A DNA stretch of 64,000 bases, from contig CANCVE010000009.1 in assembly GCA_947381435.1 (NCBI GenBank), positions 1-64,000 of the forward strand, read 5' to 3'. The stretch is from Chitinophagaceae bacterium (GTDB lineage: Bacteria > Bacteroidota > Bacteroidia > Chitinophagales > Chitinophagaceae). How positions within the stretch are numbered: the first letter of the stretch is position 1; the number at the start of each line of letters is the position of its first letter. Position numbers and translations under genes: made by a program. Shown piece by piece: positions 52,688-61,154 of the stretch. The notes beneath the pieces are model-generated. The model was not told the origin of the DNA. It saw only the letters and a list, made by a program, of their open reading frames with translations, and did no database searches.

Positions 52688-53383
52688 ATGCTACACGATA
52701 GTAAGAAACTAGTGGTGCTTACGGGCGCTGGAATAAGTGCCGAAAGTGGACTAAAAACATTTAGAGATAGTGATGGATTATGGGAAGGTTATGACGTGTA
52801 TGAGGTAGCTACACCCCGAGGATTTAAGGCAAACCCCGAACTTGTACTTCGTTTTTATAATGACAGAAGACGCGATGTGGCGAAGGCGCAACCCAACGAA
52901 GCGCACAAGGCTCTTGCAGCATTGGAGGAGCATTTTGATGTTCACATCATTACCCAAAACATTGATGATCTGCACGAGCGTGGCGGCAGTACCAAAGTAA
53001 CACATTTGCACGGAGAAATATTTAAAATGCGCAGTGTGAAGGACACAACCAAAACTTATCCCATCACGGGCGATATAAATGTGGGAGACCTAGCAGAAGA
53101 TGGTGGTCAGCTCCGCCCCTTTATAGTATGGTTTGAGGAAGATGTGCCAATGATAGAAGTGGCCGCAAGAATAGTGAGGCAAGCAGACATTTTTGTTGTA
53201 ATAGGCACTTCGCTTCAAGTATATCCGGCAGCAGGATTGGTGAATTATGCACCATATCAAACACCAAAATTTATTATTGATAAGAAAATACCTTACACCG
53301 CATCCTTGTATAACCTAACTGTTATAGAAAATAGTGCTGTGGATGGTGTAAAGGAACTGAAGGAGAGGTTAAGAGAGTTGTGA
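52688..53383 (+). CDS. cobB: Sir2-family NAD-dependent deacylase (class III sirtuin) without zinc cysteines
   Basis: The 231-residue sirtuin has the NAD-binding GAGIS (13-17) and TQNIDDLHERG (89-99) motifs and catalytic His108 (THLHGE). Tyr57 and Arg60 (FYNDRRR) form the Y-x-x-R pair that in SIRT5/CobB binds succinyl or malonyl lysine, so desuccinylase activity is likely. The small domain (about 112-145) lacks all four zinc-binding Cys found in most CobB proteins; the segment RSVKDTTKTYPITGDINVGD stands in for it. Zinc-free sirtuins of this kind are reported in some lineages. It is monocistronic. Confidence 0.9.
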   Translation: MLHDSKKLVVLTGAGISAESGLKTFRDSDGLWEGYDVYEVATPRGFKANPELVLRFYNDRRRDVAKAQPNEAHKALAALEEHFDVHIITQNIDDLHERGGSTKVTHLHGEIFKMRSVKDTTKTYPITGDINVGDLAEDGGQLRPFIVWFEEDVPMIEVAARIVRQADIFVVIGTSLQVYPAAGLVNYAPYQTPKFIIDKKIPYTASLYNLTVIENSAVDGVKELKERLREL

Positions 53384-53411
53384 TGTATTAGATTTTGAAT
53401 TTTAATTTCCA

Positions 53412-54002
53412 TTAGCCGAATGGGTCTTCTTTAGCAATCTTGTTTTCAATCCTTTTGTCGGGAATAAACCACATTCCTGCTACAAAAACATAGCATAAAA
53501 CACCCAACCAAGGATTGATGAAGGCAAGCCCAATACCTAAAGCATAAACTACCACCGATGTAATGCCTTTTTTATCTTTTCCAAGGGCAATGGCTAACGT
53601 AGACTTCTTGCCATTTACAGCAATAAGACATTGTGCCAAAAGGTAATAGGCCACACCCGACATTAATGAAACAAAACCATAGAGCGCCACAGGAATTGTA
53701 GCATAATGGTTTTCGCCCATGAAAGCGGTAACGAAAGGGAAGAGAGACAACCAAAATAGCAAGTGGATATTGGCCCAAAGCACACTGCCATTTACGTGTT
53801 TAGTAGCGTGAATCATGTGGTGATGATTGTTCCAATAGATGCCCACATTGATAAAACTAAATACATAACTAAGAAACACAGGCAGTAAAGGCTTCAATGC
53901 TTCGAACGAATCGCCGTGGGGCACTTTCATTTCTAGCACCATTATCGTAATAATAATAGCAATCACACCATCACTAAACGCTTCTAATCTTCCTTTCTCC
54001 AT
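53412..54002 (-). CDS. TMEM175/DUF1211-type potassium channel-like membrane protein
   Basis: The 196-residue protein has the signature RLEAFSDGVIAIIITIMVLE in the first helix; FSD near the helix start marks TMEM175 family channels, in which it lines the ion pore. About six helices follow (including SYVFSFINVGIYWNNHHHMI with the second conserved Trp/His part). Bacterial homologues are weakly K+-selective tetrameric channels. It lies 18 bp downstream of the response-regulator kinase gene's stop in the same direction, so read-through from that operon is possible. Confidence 0.85.
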   Translation of the reverse strand: MEKGRLEAFSDGVIAIIITIMVLEMKVPHGDSFEALKPLLPVFLSYVFSFINVGIYWNNHHHMIHATKHVNGSVLWANIHLLFWLSLFPFVTAFMGENHYATIPVALYGFVSLMSGVAYYLLAQCLIAVNGKKSTLAIALGKDKKGITSVVVYALGIGLAFINPWLGVLCYVFVAGMWFIPDKRIENKIAKEDPFG

Positions 54003-54020
54003 GTTTCTTTCAAGCTTGGT

Positions 54021-55445
54021 TTACCATAATAAGGGGAAGTTGATGGTTAACTCGAAACCATTACCCGGGCTAGATTCAATATTTACTTTACCATCATGCA
54101 ATGCGGCTCTAGTCATGATGTTTTGTATGCCCACACCATTTCTTTCAGCAGACAAATCGCAGCCTTTGCCATTATCTTTAATAGAAAGTTGGAGAAACCC
54201 ATCGAGTTTATAAAGACTGATGTTTATCAAGGTAGCTTCAGAGTGCTTAATTATATTGTTGAGTTGTTCTTGTGAAATTCTGTAAATCATTAGCTTCAAA
54301 TCTTCCGAAATCATGTCTTCATCATATTCATCAAATGAGGCAGTAACGGTAAGGTTATCCAATATTCTGATGTTGCTGAGCACGCCATCTAATGCGGCAA
54401 TCAGCCCAATGTTATCCAATGATGGTGGTACAAGCCCCTTAGTTAGCTTGCGTATTTCTTTTATTGATTCAGAAATAATACTTTTTATGTAACGAAGCTT
54501 TTCTAAGTCATTACTCTTTGTAGCAATTACGTTATCTAAAAACAAAAGAGCCGTAACAAGTATCTGGTTGATGTTATCATGCAGTTCGCGACCAAGTTCA
54601 GCACGTTCTGTTTCCTGTGCAATAATGGTTGCGGCAGTAATTGATCGCTGCTTTTCGACTTGTTGGAGTTGTAATTCCCTTTGTAATCTTAACTTCTCAG
54701 TTACATCATTTATTTGTATTTGTCTTACCCGTTTACCACTCATTTCAATATGGTAAAAGGAGATTTCAACCATCATTATCTCCCCATTCTTCTTAGTATG
54801 TGGCAAGGGATTAGCCAAATATTTGGCCAATTCTTCTGTATCCTGAAGCACAGGCAAATCTCTATTTTCTGGAACCCGCAGATCTATTACTGAAAGCTGA
54901 GTAAACTCTTCTCTAGTGTATTGGTAGGTACGAACAGCTGCTTGGTTAGACTCCAATATTTGTAAGGTATCAATATCGTAAATAAACATTGGCGAAGGAT
55001 TGTTATCAAAAACTTGCCTATACTTAGCCTCAGATGCCTGCAATTGCAATTCTGCTTTCTTTCGTTCAATACTGTAGCGGACAGTTTTCTCTAATATTCT
55101 TTCATCAAACTCACCTTTTACTAAATAGTCTTCTGCACCCAATGCTAATGTTTCCAAAGTAATATTCAGGTCTGACAGACTAGAAATAACAATGATAGCA
55201 GCAGTTTTTATTTTGCTTTGAATGAGTGTATAAGAGGACAAACCTTCGCTGTCTGGCAAAAACAAATCGAGAAAGATTATATGTGGTCGTTCTTCTTCTA
55301 ATATCTCCTCAGCTTCTGCAATAGAGCCTGCTTTAAATATATTGCCTATTCGTAGTGAGGAAAAGTTTAAATATTGATCGAGTAAGTATAGATGAATCTC
55401 ATTATCCTCAATAACTAATATATCTAAAGGAGGCGTATTATTCAT
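54021..55445 (-). CDS. Hybrid receiver-PAS-histidine kinase (HisKA_3/NarX type)
   Basis: Layout of the 474-residue protein: a receiver domain at 1-125 with phosphoacceptor Asp60 (IIFLDLFLPDS) and Asp14/Glu13, a PAS domain (about 140-260), a HisKA_3 dimerisation domain with His289 (ERAELGRELHDNINQIL), and a HATPase_c domain to the end (DNGKGCDL; GVGIQNIMTRAAL). A receiver at the N-terminus means the kinase is itself likely controlled by phosphotransfer, perhaps from the kinase encoded just upstream (9 bp between genes). No DNA-binding output lies in either protein, so the final response regulator is elsewhere. Confidence 0.88.
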   Translation of the reverse strand: MNNTPPLDILVIEDNEIHLYLLDQYLNFSSLRIGNIFKAGSIAEAEEILEEERPHIIFLDLFLPDSEGLSSYTLIQSKIKTAAIIVISSLSDLNITLETLALGAEDYLVKGEFDERILEKTVRYSIERKKAELQLQASEAKYRQVFDNNPSPMFIYDIDTLQILESNQAAVRTYQYTREEFTQLSVIDLRVPENRDLPVLQDTEELAKYLANPLPHTKKNGEIMMVEISFYHIEMSGKRVRQIQINDVTEKLRLQRELQLQQVEKQRSITAATIIAQETERAELGRELHDNINQILVTALLFLDNVIATKSNDLEKLRYIKSIISESIKEIRKLTKGLVPPSLDNIGLIAALDGVLSNIRILDNLTVTASFDEYDEDMISEDLKLMIYRISQEQLNNIIKHSEATLINISLYKLDGFLQLSIKDNGKGCDLSAERNGVGIQNIMTRAALHDGKVNIESSPGNGFELTINFPLLW

Positions 55446-55454
55446 AAAATGATT

Positions 55455-57884
55455 TTAGATTTGTTTTGGAATAGTGAAATAAAATGTACAGCCTTCCCCA
55501 GGTGTTGAGGTTAACCAAATTCTACCTTTATGTTTTTCAATTACTTTTTTACAAATAGCCAACCCAATTCCTGTTCCAGAAAACTGTGTTTTGCTATGCA
55601 GCCTTTGAAAAATGACAAATATCTTATCAAAATACTTGGCATCAATACCAATACCATCATCTTTTACAAAGAACTCCCATTCTGTTTCTCTTTCCTCTGC
55701 TCCGATAAAGATGTGTGGCGGTGTATTGGGTTTATGGTACTTCATACCATTGCCAATTAAATTCTGAAACAGTTGCATCATCTGCGTCTTTACTGCGAAA
55801 ATCTTTGGTAAATTGTCAGCAACATTTATTATAGCATCTGATAATTTTATTTTACCCGAAAAATTAAATAGCACTTCATTCACAACCTGCTTCATATCTA
55901 CTTCTTCGTTAAGCTTTATCTGCGTATTTACCCTAGAATACTCTAGCATATCCATAATAAGCTGCTTCATTCTGTCGGCTCCATCTACTGTAAAGTTGAT
56001 ATAATTCTCGGCAGTATCATCTAATTGTCCTGCATACTTTCTTTTCAGCAACTGTAAAAAACTTGTAATTGTTCTGAGTGGTTCTTGCAAATCATGAGAA
56101 GCCACATAAGCAAATCTTTCCAACTCTGTATTTGAAACTGCCAATTGTTGCGCCCGTTCCTCTAGCGTTTCATTAAGTTGCCTAAGCTGTAGTTCTTTCA
56201 TCTTTTGATCAGTTACATCTTGCAATGCCCCAATCAATCTAATGGCTGATCCAGTTTTTGGATCACACAGAATGAATACTTTATTTAATACATACTTATA
56301 AGTTCCATCTGCACATAAACACCTAAACTCATCGCTATAGGTATTGCTTCCTTTATGAAGGTGCATAGCCAATTTTGCTATTGCCACACCTCTATCTGCG
56401 GGATGCACTTTTAGCCATCCCCATTCTATTCTATCATTTACTTTTTCGGGCTTATACCCAAATATGGAAGTGATACCATTATTCCAGATTATCTTTCTAG
56501 CAACTAAATCACAATCAAATATGGCATCATTGGTAGCTTTTGCCACAATATCATAGCGTTCCTTACTTAAAAGAATTTCCTCTTCCGCTTGTTTATTATT
56601 AAGTATGGTAGTTAAAATATTTTTCACACGCTCCATACTGTTCATCTCGGCAGGATGGGTTTTTTTTATCGTTTTATAATAAATGCCAAATGTGGCAAAT
56701 ACCTCTTTATCCTTGTTCAATAACGGCATAGACCAGCAAGCCTTAAAGCCAAAATTTTCTGCTATATCTCTATACTTCTTCCAAACATTACTTGTTGAAA
56801 TGTTCTCAACAATTATGTTTGATTTAAAATGCGCAGCCGTACCACACGATCCTTGGTTCTCCCCTACCAATACGCCATCAATTAGCTTTTTATATTCATT
56901 GGGCAAATTGGGCGCATACCAATTATAAAGTGCCCCATTATTTACCTTCAAGATGCTACAAATCATATCGGGATGAATTTCCTCCAAACCATCTAACAAG
57001 TAAGCAATAATTTCATCAGCAGATACTTTTATGTTGGTATTTAACTCTAAGGCGCCTTTTTCTAAATTAAAGATGTACTCCAACCGCTTCTCTTCGTTAA
57101 TTACTTTTACAATACTTGATAGTCCATTATCATTTGGATAAGCAGAAATATCTAGCCACATTTTAAAAGGGGGATAATACATTTCAAAGTTCACCCTAAC
57201 CCTTGTATCCATTGCCTTTCTAAACTCTAAAAGCAGCAAAGGTGCATTGGCCATATCTATCAAATCCCAGAAGTTCTTTCCTACTATTTGTTGTTTTTCT
57301 AATCCCCAAATATTTTCTACCACCCTATTACAATACACAAAGTTCCAAGCGGTATCTATAGCAAAAAATCCTTCGGTAATGCTCTCTAGTATATTATCTT
57401 TTTCTACGTAAGCTTTTGCTAGATGGTCTAACACTTCCTTCACCTCAAGTTCTATTTTTAGCCTATTCGTAATGTCGGTAGCAATACCATAACCACCAAT
57501 AATTTCTCCATCTACATAAATGGGCAAACTTTTAATGGTCATATCTATTAAATTCCCTTTAGTAGAAACGAATTTCATCTGATATTCTTTCACTTTTCCC
57601 TTTCCTACATCTTCCAATAATTGAGATGACAGATTTGAAGTGATATCATGAATAAAATCAGAAAATTTAAGTTTTAATATGGTTTCTAAGGTACACTCAG
57701 ACTTAGAAAGCATTACATCGTTGGCGCTAGTAAATTTTCCATCAAGAGAAAAAGAGAAAACAGCTTCTGGGTTGTGGCTAAACAAGGATTGGTAAACCTG
57801 AAGATTTCGATTATACGACTCTTCAATCTTTTTATAATGCAGCAAAATAGATTCATGTATATCTTTACTTGGGTTCCCTTTCAT
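55455..57884 (-). CDS. Multi-PAS/GAF sensor histidine kinase, 809 aa
   Basis: Cytoplasmic kinase with no membrane segment. Order: PAS (about 20-140; YQSLFSHNPEAVFSFSLDGKF), second PAS (about 165-280), GAF-like domain (about 290-430), third PAS (about 445-570; SDEFRCLCADGTYKYV), HisKA with His597 (FAYVASHDLQEPLRT) and HATPase_c (DDGIGIDAKYFDKIF; GTGIGLAICKKVIEKHKGR). This resembles phytochrome-like/cyanobacterial-type kinases, but the GAF lacks an evident chromophore Cys motif. It is the first gene of an operon with the hybrid kinase. Confidence 0.88.
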   Translation of the reverse strand: MKGNPSKDIHESILLHYKKIEESYNRNLQVYQSLFSHNPEAVFSFSLDGKFTSANDVMLSKSECTLETILKLKFSDFIHDITSNLSSQLLEDVGKGKVKEYQMKFVSTKGNLIDMTIKSLPIYVDGEIIGGYGIATDITNRLKIELEVKEVLDHLAKAYVEKDNILESITEGFFAIDTAWNFVYCNRVVENIWGLEKQQIVGKNFWDLIDMANAPLLLLEFRKAMDTRVRVNFEMYYPPFKMWLDISAYPNDNGLSSIVKVINEEKRLEYIFNLEKGALELNTNIKVSADEIIAYLLDGLEEIHPDMICSILKVNNGALYNWYAPNLPNEYKKLIDGVLVGENQGSCGTAAHFKSNIIVENISTSNVWKKYRDIAENFGFKACWSMPLLNKDKEVFATFGIYYKTIKKTHPAEMNSMERVKNILTTILNNKQAEEEILLSKERYDIVAKATNDAIFDCDLVARKIIWNNGITSIFGYKPEKVNDRIEWGWLKVHPADRGVAIAKLAMHLHKGSNTYSDEFRCLCADGTYKYVLNKVFILCDPKTGSAIRLIGALQDVTDQKMKELQLRQLNETLEERAQQLAVSNTELERFAYVASHDLQEPLRTITSFLQLLKRKYAGQLDDTAENYINFTVDGADRMKQLIMDMLEYSRVNTQIKLNEEVDMKQVVNEVLFNFSGKIKLSDAIINVADNLPKIFAVKTQMMQLFQNLIGNGMKYHKPNTPPHIFIGAEERETEWEFFVKDDGIGIDAKYFDKIFVIFQRLHSKTQFSGTGIGLAICKKVIEKHKGRIWLTSTPGEGCTFYFTIPKQI

Positions 57885-58225
57885 AGCTAGCTATTTAATT
57901 TGAGATATATGTGGATTTTTGTCACGAGGGTTAAACTATTTATACAACGGTTAAAAGACGACACTGTTTAAACTTATCAAAACAAATCAATCCATTCAAG
58001 GTTAATACTCAGTAACACAACTATTTATTTTCGTATTTAGCGTATAATAAAGAAGAAACTATTACACAAATATTATATTTAGCGTAAATATAGTAGATTG
58101 AAAAGTAATGGGCAAAAGAAAAGTGACAAACCGCACTTAAACATTAATAATGTTTAAGTGCTGTTTGTCACTTTTTTAGAACAATTATACTTAGGTAAGC
58201 CTATGTCAGAAGATAAGTTATCTAA
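57885..58225. other. Upstream region of the kinase operon with paired TATTTAGCGTA motif
   Basis: TATTTAGCGTA occurs at 58034-58044 and 58076-58086, 42 bp apart. No gene. The gap also holds the hairpin at 58119-58175 next to the OmpA stop. The motifs could be regulator sites for the kinase operon (minus) or chance AT-rich repeats. Confidence 0.35.
58119..58175 (-). terminator. Terminator of the OmpA-type lipoprotein gene
   Basis: AAGTGACAAAC-CG-CACTTAAACATT (58121-58145) pairs with AATGTTTAAGTG-CT-GTTTGTCACTT (58149-58173), a 23-bp stem with one 2-nt internal loop and a 3-nt loop, T-rich on both sides. Confidence 0.88.
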
Positions 58226-58900
58226 TTATTTAGTACTTGCTTCCTTTGTTGCGTCTGCTTTCATTTTATCATTGGCAGATATTACAAACTTTACATTACG
58301 ATTTTGACTACGTCCTTCTTCAGTATCGTTACTATATTGAGGAGAAGCTTCGCCAAATCCTTTACTTGTAAGTCTTGTAGCATCGATACCTTTTGTAGAT
58401 AAATATGCAGTAACAGCATCAGCTCTTTTTTGAGATAATTTAAGATTTAGTGCGTCAGTTCCAGTATTGTCGGTATGACCTTGAATTTCTATGTTGGTAT
58501 CAGGATATTTTACCAACAATGCAAATAGTTTATCTAAACTAGACTTAGAAGCAGCTGATAAATCTGATTTCCCTACAGAAAACAAAACCTTATCACTAAA
58601 CTCAATTACAATACCTTCTCCTACCCTTTCTACTTTTGCACTTGGTATATCTTTTTGAATTTCTGCAGCTTGTTTATCCATTTTATGACCAATAATAGCC
58701 CCTGCTCCTCCACCTACAGCGGCACCAATTATGGCACCTACACCTACGTGACCAGATAGGCTACCAATTAATCCACCCAATACTGCACCAGCACCTGCGC
58801 CAATAGCACTACCTTTTGTTGTTTTGTTTGCACTACTACAACTAAAAAGTGCAAAGGAACACAACATTAAAACTACCGTAAACTGTTTCATTAATCTCAT
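58226..58900 (-). CDS. OmpA-family lipoprotein with glycine-zipper region
   Basis: The 224-residue protein has a lipoprotein signal with Cys21 (FALFSC), a glycine-rich zipper (about 31-75; SAIGAGAGAVLGGLIGSLSG) like YMGG/SlyB-type membrane-associated segments, and a C-terminal OmpA peptidoglycan-binding domain (about 95-210; IQGHTDNTGTDALNLKLSQKRADAV; SNDTEEGRSQNRNVKFV). It likely links the outer membrane to peptidoglycan. A second in-frame ATG (58891) is close. A perfect -7 box lies upstream. Confidence 0.9.
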   Translation of the reverse strand: MRLMKQFTVVLMLCSFALFSCSSANKTTKGSAIGAGAGAVLGGLIGSLSGHVGVGAIIGAAVGGGAGAIIGHKMDKQAAEIQKDIPSAKVERVGEGIVIEFSDKVLFSVGKSDLSAASKSSLDKLFALLVKYPDTNIEIQGHTDNTGTDALNLKLSQKRADAVTAYLSTKGIDATRLTSKGFGEASPQYSNDTEEGRSQNRNVKFVISANDKMKADATKEASTK

Positions 58901-58943
58901 AACTTTTCTTTTTAAACTTAAATAAATTTGTCAATCCCAACAT

Positions 58944-58951
58944 CAAAAATA
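58944..58951 (-). promoter_or_regulatory. -7 promoter box for the OmpA-type gene
   Basis: The minus strand reads TATTTTTG (TAnnTTTG), 43 bp before the start codon. Confidence 0.55.
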
Positions 58952-59036
58952 CAGTACTAAACTTGCATTCAGCTATTTGGGGAAGGCAAATATATGACTA
59001 TGGATATTAATAGTTAACGTAGAAATATTTACAACA

Positions 59037-59066
59037 AAACAGGCCACTCATCTGAGCAGCCTGTTT
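59037..59066 (-). terminator. Terminator of the Spy-like gene
   Basis: AAACAGGC (59037-59044) and GCCTGTTT (59059-59066) form an 8-bp stem with an inner CTCA/TGAG pair, about 70 bp past the stop at 59137. Confidence 0.65.
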
Positions 59067-59136
59067 AAAACTGTTTTTACGCAAAATTATTTTTGTAATC
59101 AATCATTTCGTAGTAATATATCTCTTACACAGACAC

Positions 59137-59556
59137 CTATTCCTTTCCACGTGGCGGTTGTTCACCATGAGGATGTTTGGGGCGTAGTGTTTTCTCTATT
59201 TCCACATACTTATTGTATTGTTCTGGTGTTAATGCTTGTTTTATTTTGGCATCTCTTTCTCCAGACAATTTATCTGCTATTTCCTTTTTTACTGGCGGTG
59301 GCGGTGGTGGTGGCGCATCCCTATCAATGTTTTTATCCATATCTGTAAAGAATGTTTTGTAGGCTACCAAAATTTTTTGTTTTTGTTCGGGCGTAAGCTG
59401 CAATTGTTTATTCAGTTCTGTACTCACCCTGTTCAATCGTTGTTCTAAAGTAGGTGGTTTGGGTGGTTGTGGTCTATTATTATCTTCTTTTTCTTGAGCC
59501 ATACATACGCTCACAAACAGTAGCATAATACCTACTAATACAGTGTTCTTTTTCAT
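59137..59556 (-). CDS. Spy/CpxP-like periplasmic protein
   Basis: The 139-residue product has a signal peptide (1-20, CMA/QE) and two LTPEQ motifs (LTPEQKQKI near residue 55; LTPEQYNKY near 110) as in the Spy/CpxP/LTxxQ family of periplasmic chaperones and stress sensors. Between them lies a Pro-rich stretch (APPPPPPPV). The C-terminus is His/Pro/Arg-rich (RPKHPHGEQPPRGKE), which might bind metal. No regulator is adjacent. Confidence 0.78.
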   Translation of the reverse strand: MKKNTVLVGIMLLFVSVCMAQEKEDNNRPQPPKPPTLEQRLNRVSTELNKQLQLTPEQKQKILVAYKTFFTDMDKNIDRDAPPPPPPPVKKEIADKLSGERDAKIKQALTPEQYNKYVEIEKTLRPKHPHGEQPPRGKE

Positions 59557-59663
59557 GATGATAAAATTTATTTAGTGAATCAATACAATATCAGAAGAGG
59601 AAACTAGCTAAAACCTTTGCCGATAGATGTTAAAAAACACTAAACAAATTGTATAATGGCAAT

Positions 59664-60608
59664 CTACACTACTACCTTCTTCACCATTACCACATTTACC
59701 ACCAATGCCACACCATCTTCCTTTACAAAGTCTATTGTAAAGTCTTCATAGCCAGCAAGTTTGGCAGTCAGCGTCAGCACATCATAAAGCGATGTATTGA
59801 TGATATAATTACTATCGGCATCACTTAGTACGCGCTTACCTACACCCACAAGGTATAGCTGCACATTGGGCAATAATGTGTTTGTAATACTTTCCATACA
59901 TAAACCTGAAATTAATGATGGTAAGCCAATACTTATAAATTGCATTCCCCATAAACGCCCCTGCACCCTTATACTCGATGCATCGTCGAGACTGTAAAAT
60001 GCTTCTATTTCGTTCCAGATGTGTTTGATGAGGTCTTTTATTTCGGCATTCTGTTTCTTTAGTTTACTTATTGCCGTTGTAACTACTGTTTTAGCATTAC
60101 TTACGGCCCTAATAATAGGCGTTGCGTCATTTATTATTGTGGTAATCTCCGCAATAGTAGGAGATGCTATTGCAATGCCACCATCGGCTATGCGGGCAGC
60201 ATCGCCGGTAAGTAACAGTTCTGCTGCGGCAAGCAAAGTGGCATCGGTACGCATGTTGGGCATCTTTCTGTTGGTAATTTCAAGTCCATAAAATGCCCTT
60301 GCCGATGCCAATATTGTGTTCAGGTCTATGCAATTATTAATGCTGGTATAAAAACTTTTTATATATTTTCTTAGCAACTTCCGCTGCGGTCTTGCAAGTT
60401 CCACAGCTTTGTGAAAAACCTGCCATGCCGCTACTATGGCTGCCTTACCAGCATTGTATGCGGCAATATCAGTATCCAATCTGGCAGAAGTAGCATCTGA
60501 GAGTATATTATCTGCGGGGATGACGGCACCATCCTTCTTGGCTTTTGCAGTGTTTAATGCCTTTATGGTTGCGATGATAGATTGAGGTAAGCGTCTAGTA
60601 ATGCCCAT
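59664..60608 (-). CDS. Repeat-linked protein of unknown function, 314 aa (full-length copy)
   Basis: Not recognised as a named family. Residues 1-about 210 are helical and Ala-rich (KALNTAKAKKDGAVIPADN; AELLLTGDAARIADGGIAI; AISKLKKQNAEIKDLIKHIW). Residues about 215-314 form a beta-rich domain with carboxypeptidase-regulatory-like pattern (SGLCMESITNTLLPNVQLYL ... YEDFTIDF). There is no signal peptide. The upstream DNA holds a 41-bp palindrome array (60853-61016) and an AT-rich stretch that are both conserved beside the truncated copy at 15882-16187. Such gene-plus-array units appear to be a recurring genomic element; a link between protein and palindromes is inferred from synteny only. Confidence 0.75.
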   Translation of the reverse strand: MGITRRLPQSIIATIKALNTAKAKKDGAVIPADNILSDATSARLDTDIAAYNAGKAAIVAAWQVFHKAVELARPQRKLLRKYIKSFYTSINNCIDLNTILASARAFYGLEITNRKMPNMRTDATLLAAAELLLTGDAARIADGGIAIASPTIAEITTIINDATPIIRAVSNAKTVVTTAISKLKKQNAEIKDLIKHIWNEIEAFYSLDDASSIRVQGRLWGMQFISIGLPSLISGLCMESITNTLLPNVQLYLVGVGKRVLSDADSNYIINTSLYDVLTLTAKLAGYEDFTIDFVKEDGVALVVNVVMVKKVVV

Positions 60609-60852
60609 AACATATAGATAATTCGTGATGAAAACTGATTAATAAAATCATTTTAACCAACCATCGCGATATCCCCTGTTGCGGCTACACTTTTGATTTA
60701 GTGGAGTAATAACCTAATAAGTAACGACAATCTTTTTAGAAAGGGTGAAGTTATGTATTAATCAACAGTTCAAACTTTATTATTCGATCTATTTAAAAAG
60801 ATTTATTTTCTATTATTTTTCATTTGGATTAATTCTACAAAAAACAACCATG

Positions 60853-61016
60853 CTACCAGTACTGGTAGGACACTTATAAAGGAAATAATCGACCTACCAG
60901 CGCTGGTAAGCCACTTATTCAATAAATAAATAACCTACCAGTGCTGGTAAGGCACTTATGGCAGAAATAAAGAATCTACCAACGCTGGTAGGGTAGTTAT
61001 TACTTTTATAAGTAGC
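60853..61016. repeat. Tandem array, four 41-bp palindrome units (CTACCAG-NN-CTGGTAG)
   Basis: Units start at 60853, 60894, 60935 and 60976. Each opens with a dyad: CTACCAGTACTGGTAG (perfect, 16 bp), CTACCAGCGCTGGTAA, CTACCAGTGCTGGTAA and CTACCAACGCTGGTAG. The first three then read GACACTTAT, GCCACTTAT or GGCACTTAT before an AT-rich tail; the last reads GGTAGTTAT. The rest of the 546-bp gap holds the AT-rich stretch shared with 15752-15840 and no gene. Confidence 0.9.
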
Positions 61017-61154
61017 ACGTTATTGAAAGCAATTAATAATAAAAGCAAAAATGTTTGTGATATACTAAAAAGAGCAGCGGAGAAATGCAAGAACAAGCTT
61101 ACAAATCGCAGAATCATTCTAATCTTGATTAAGATAATATGATCAAAAAGAACA

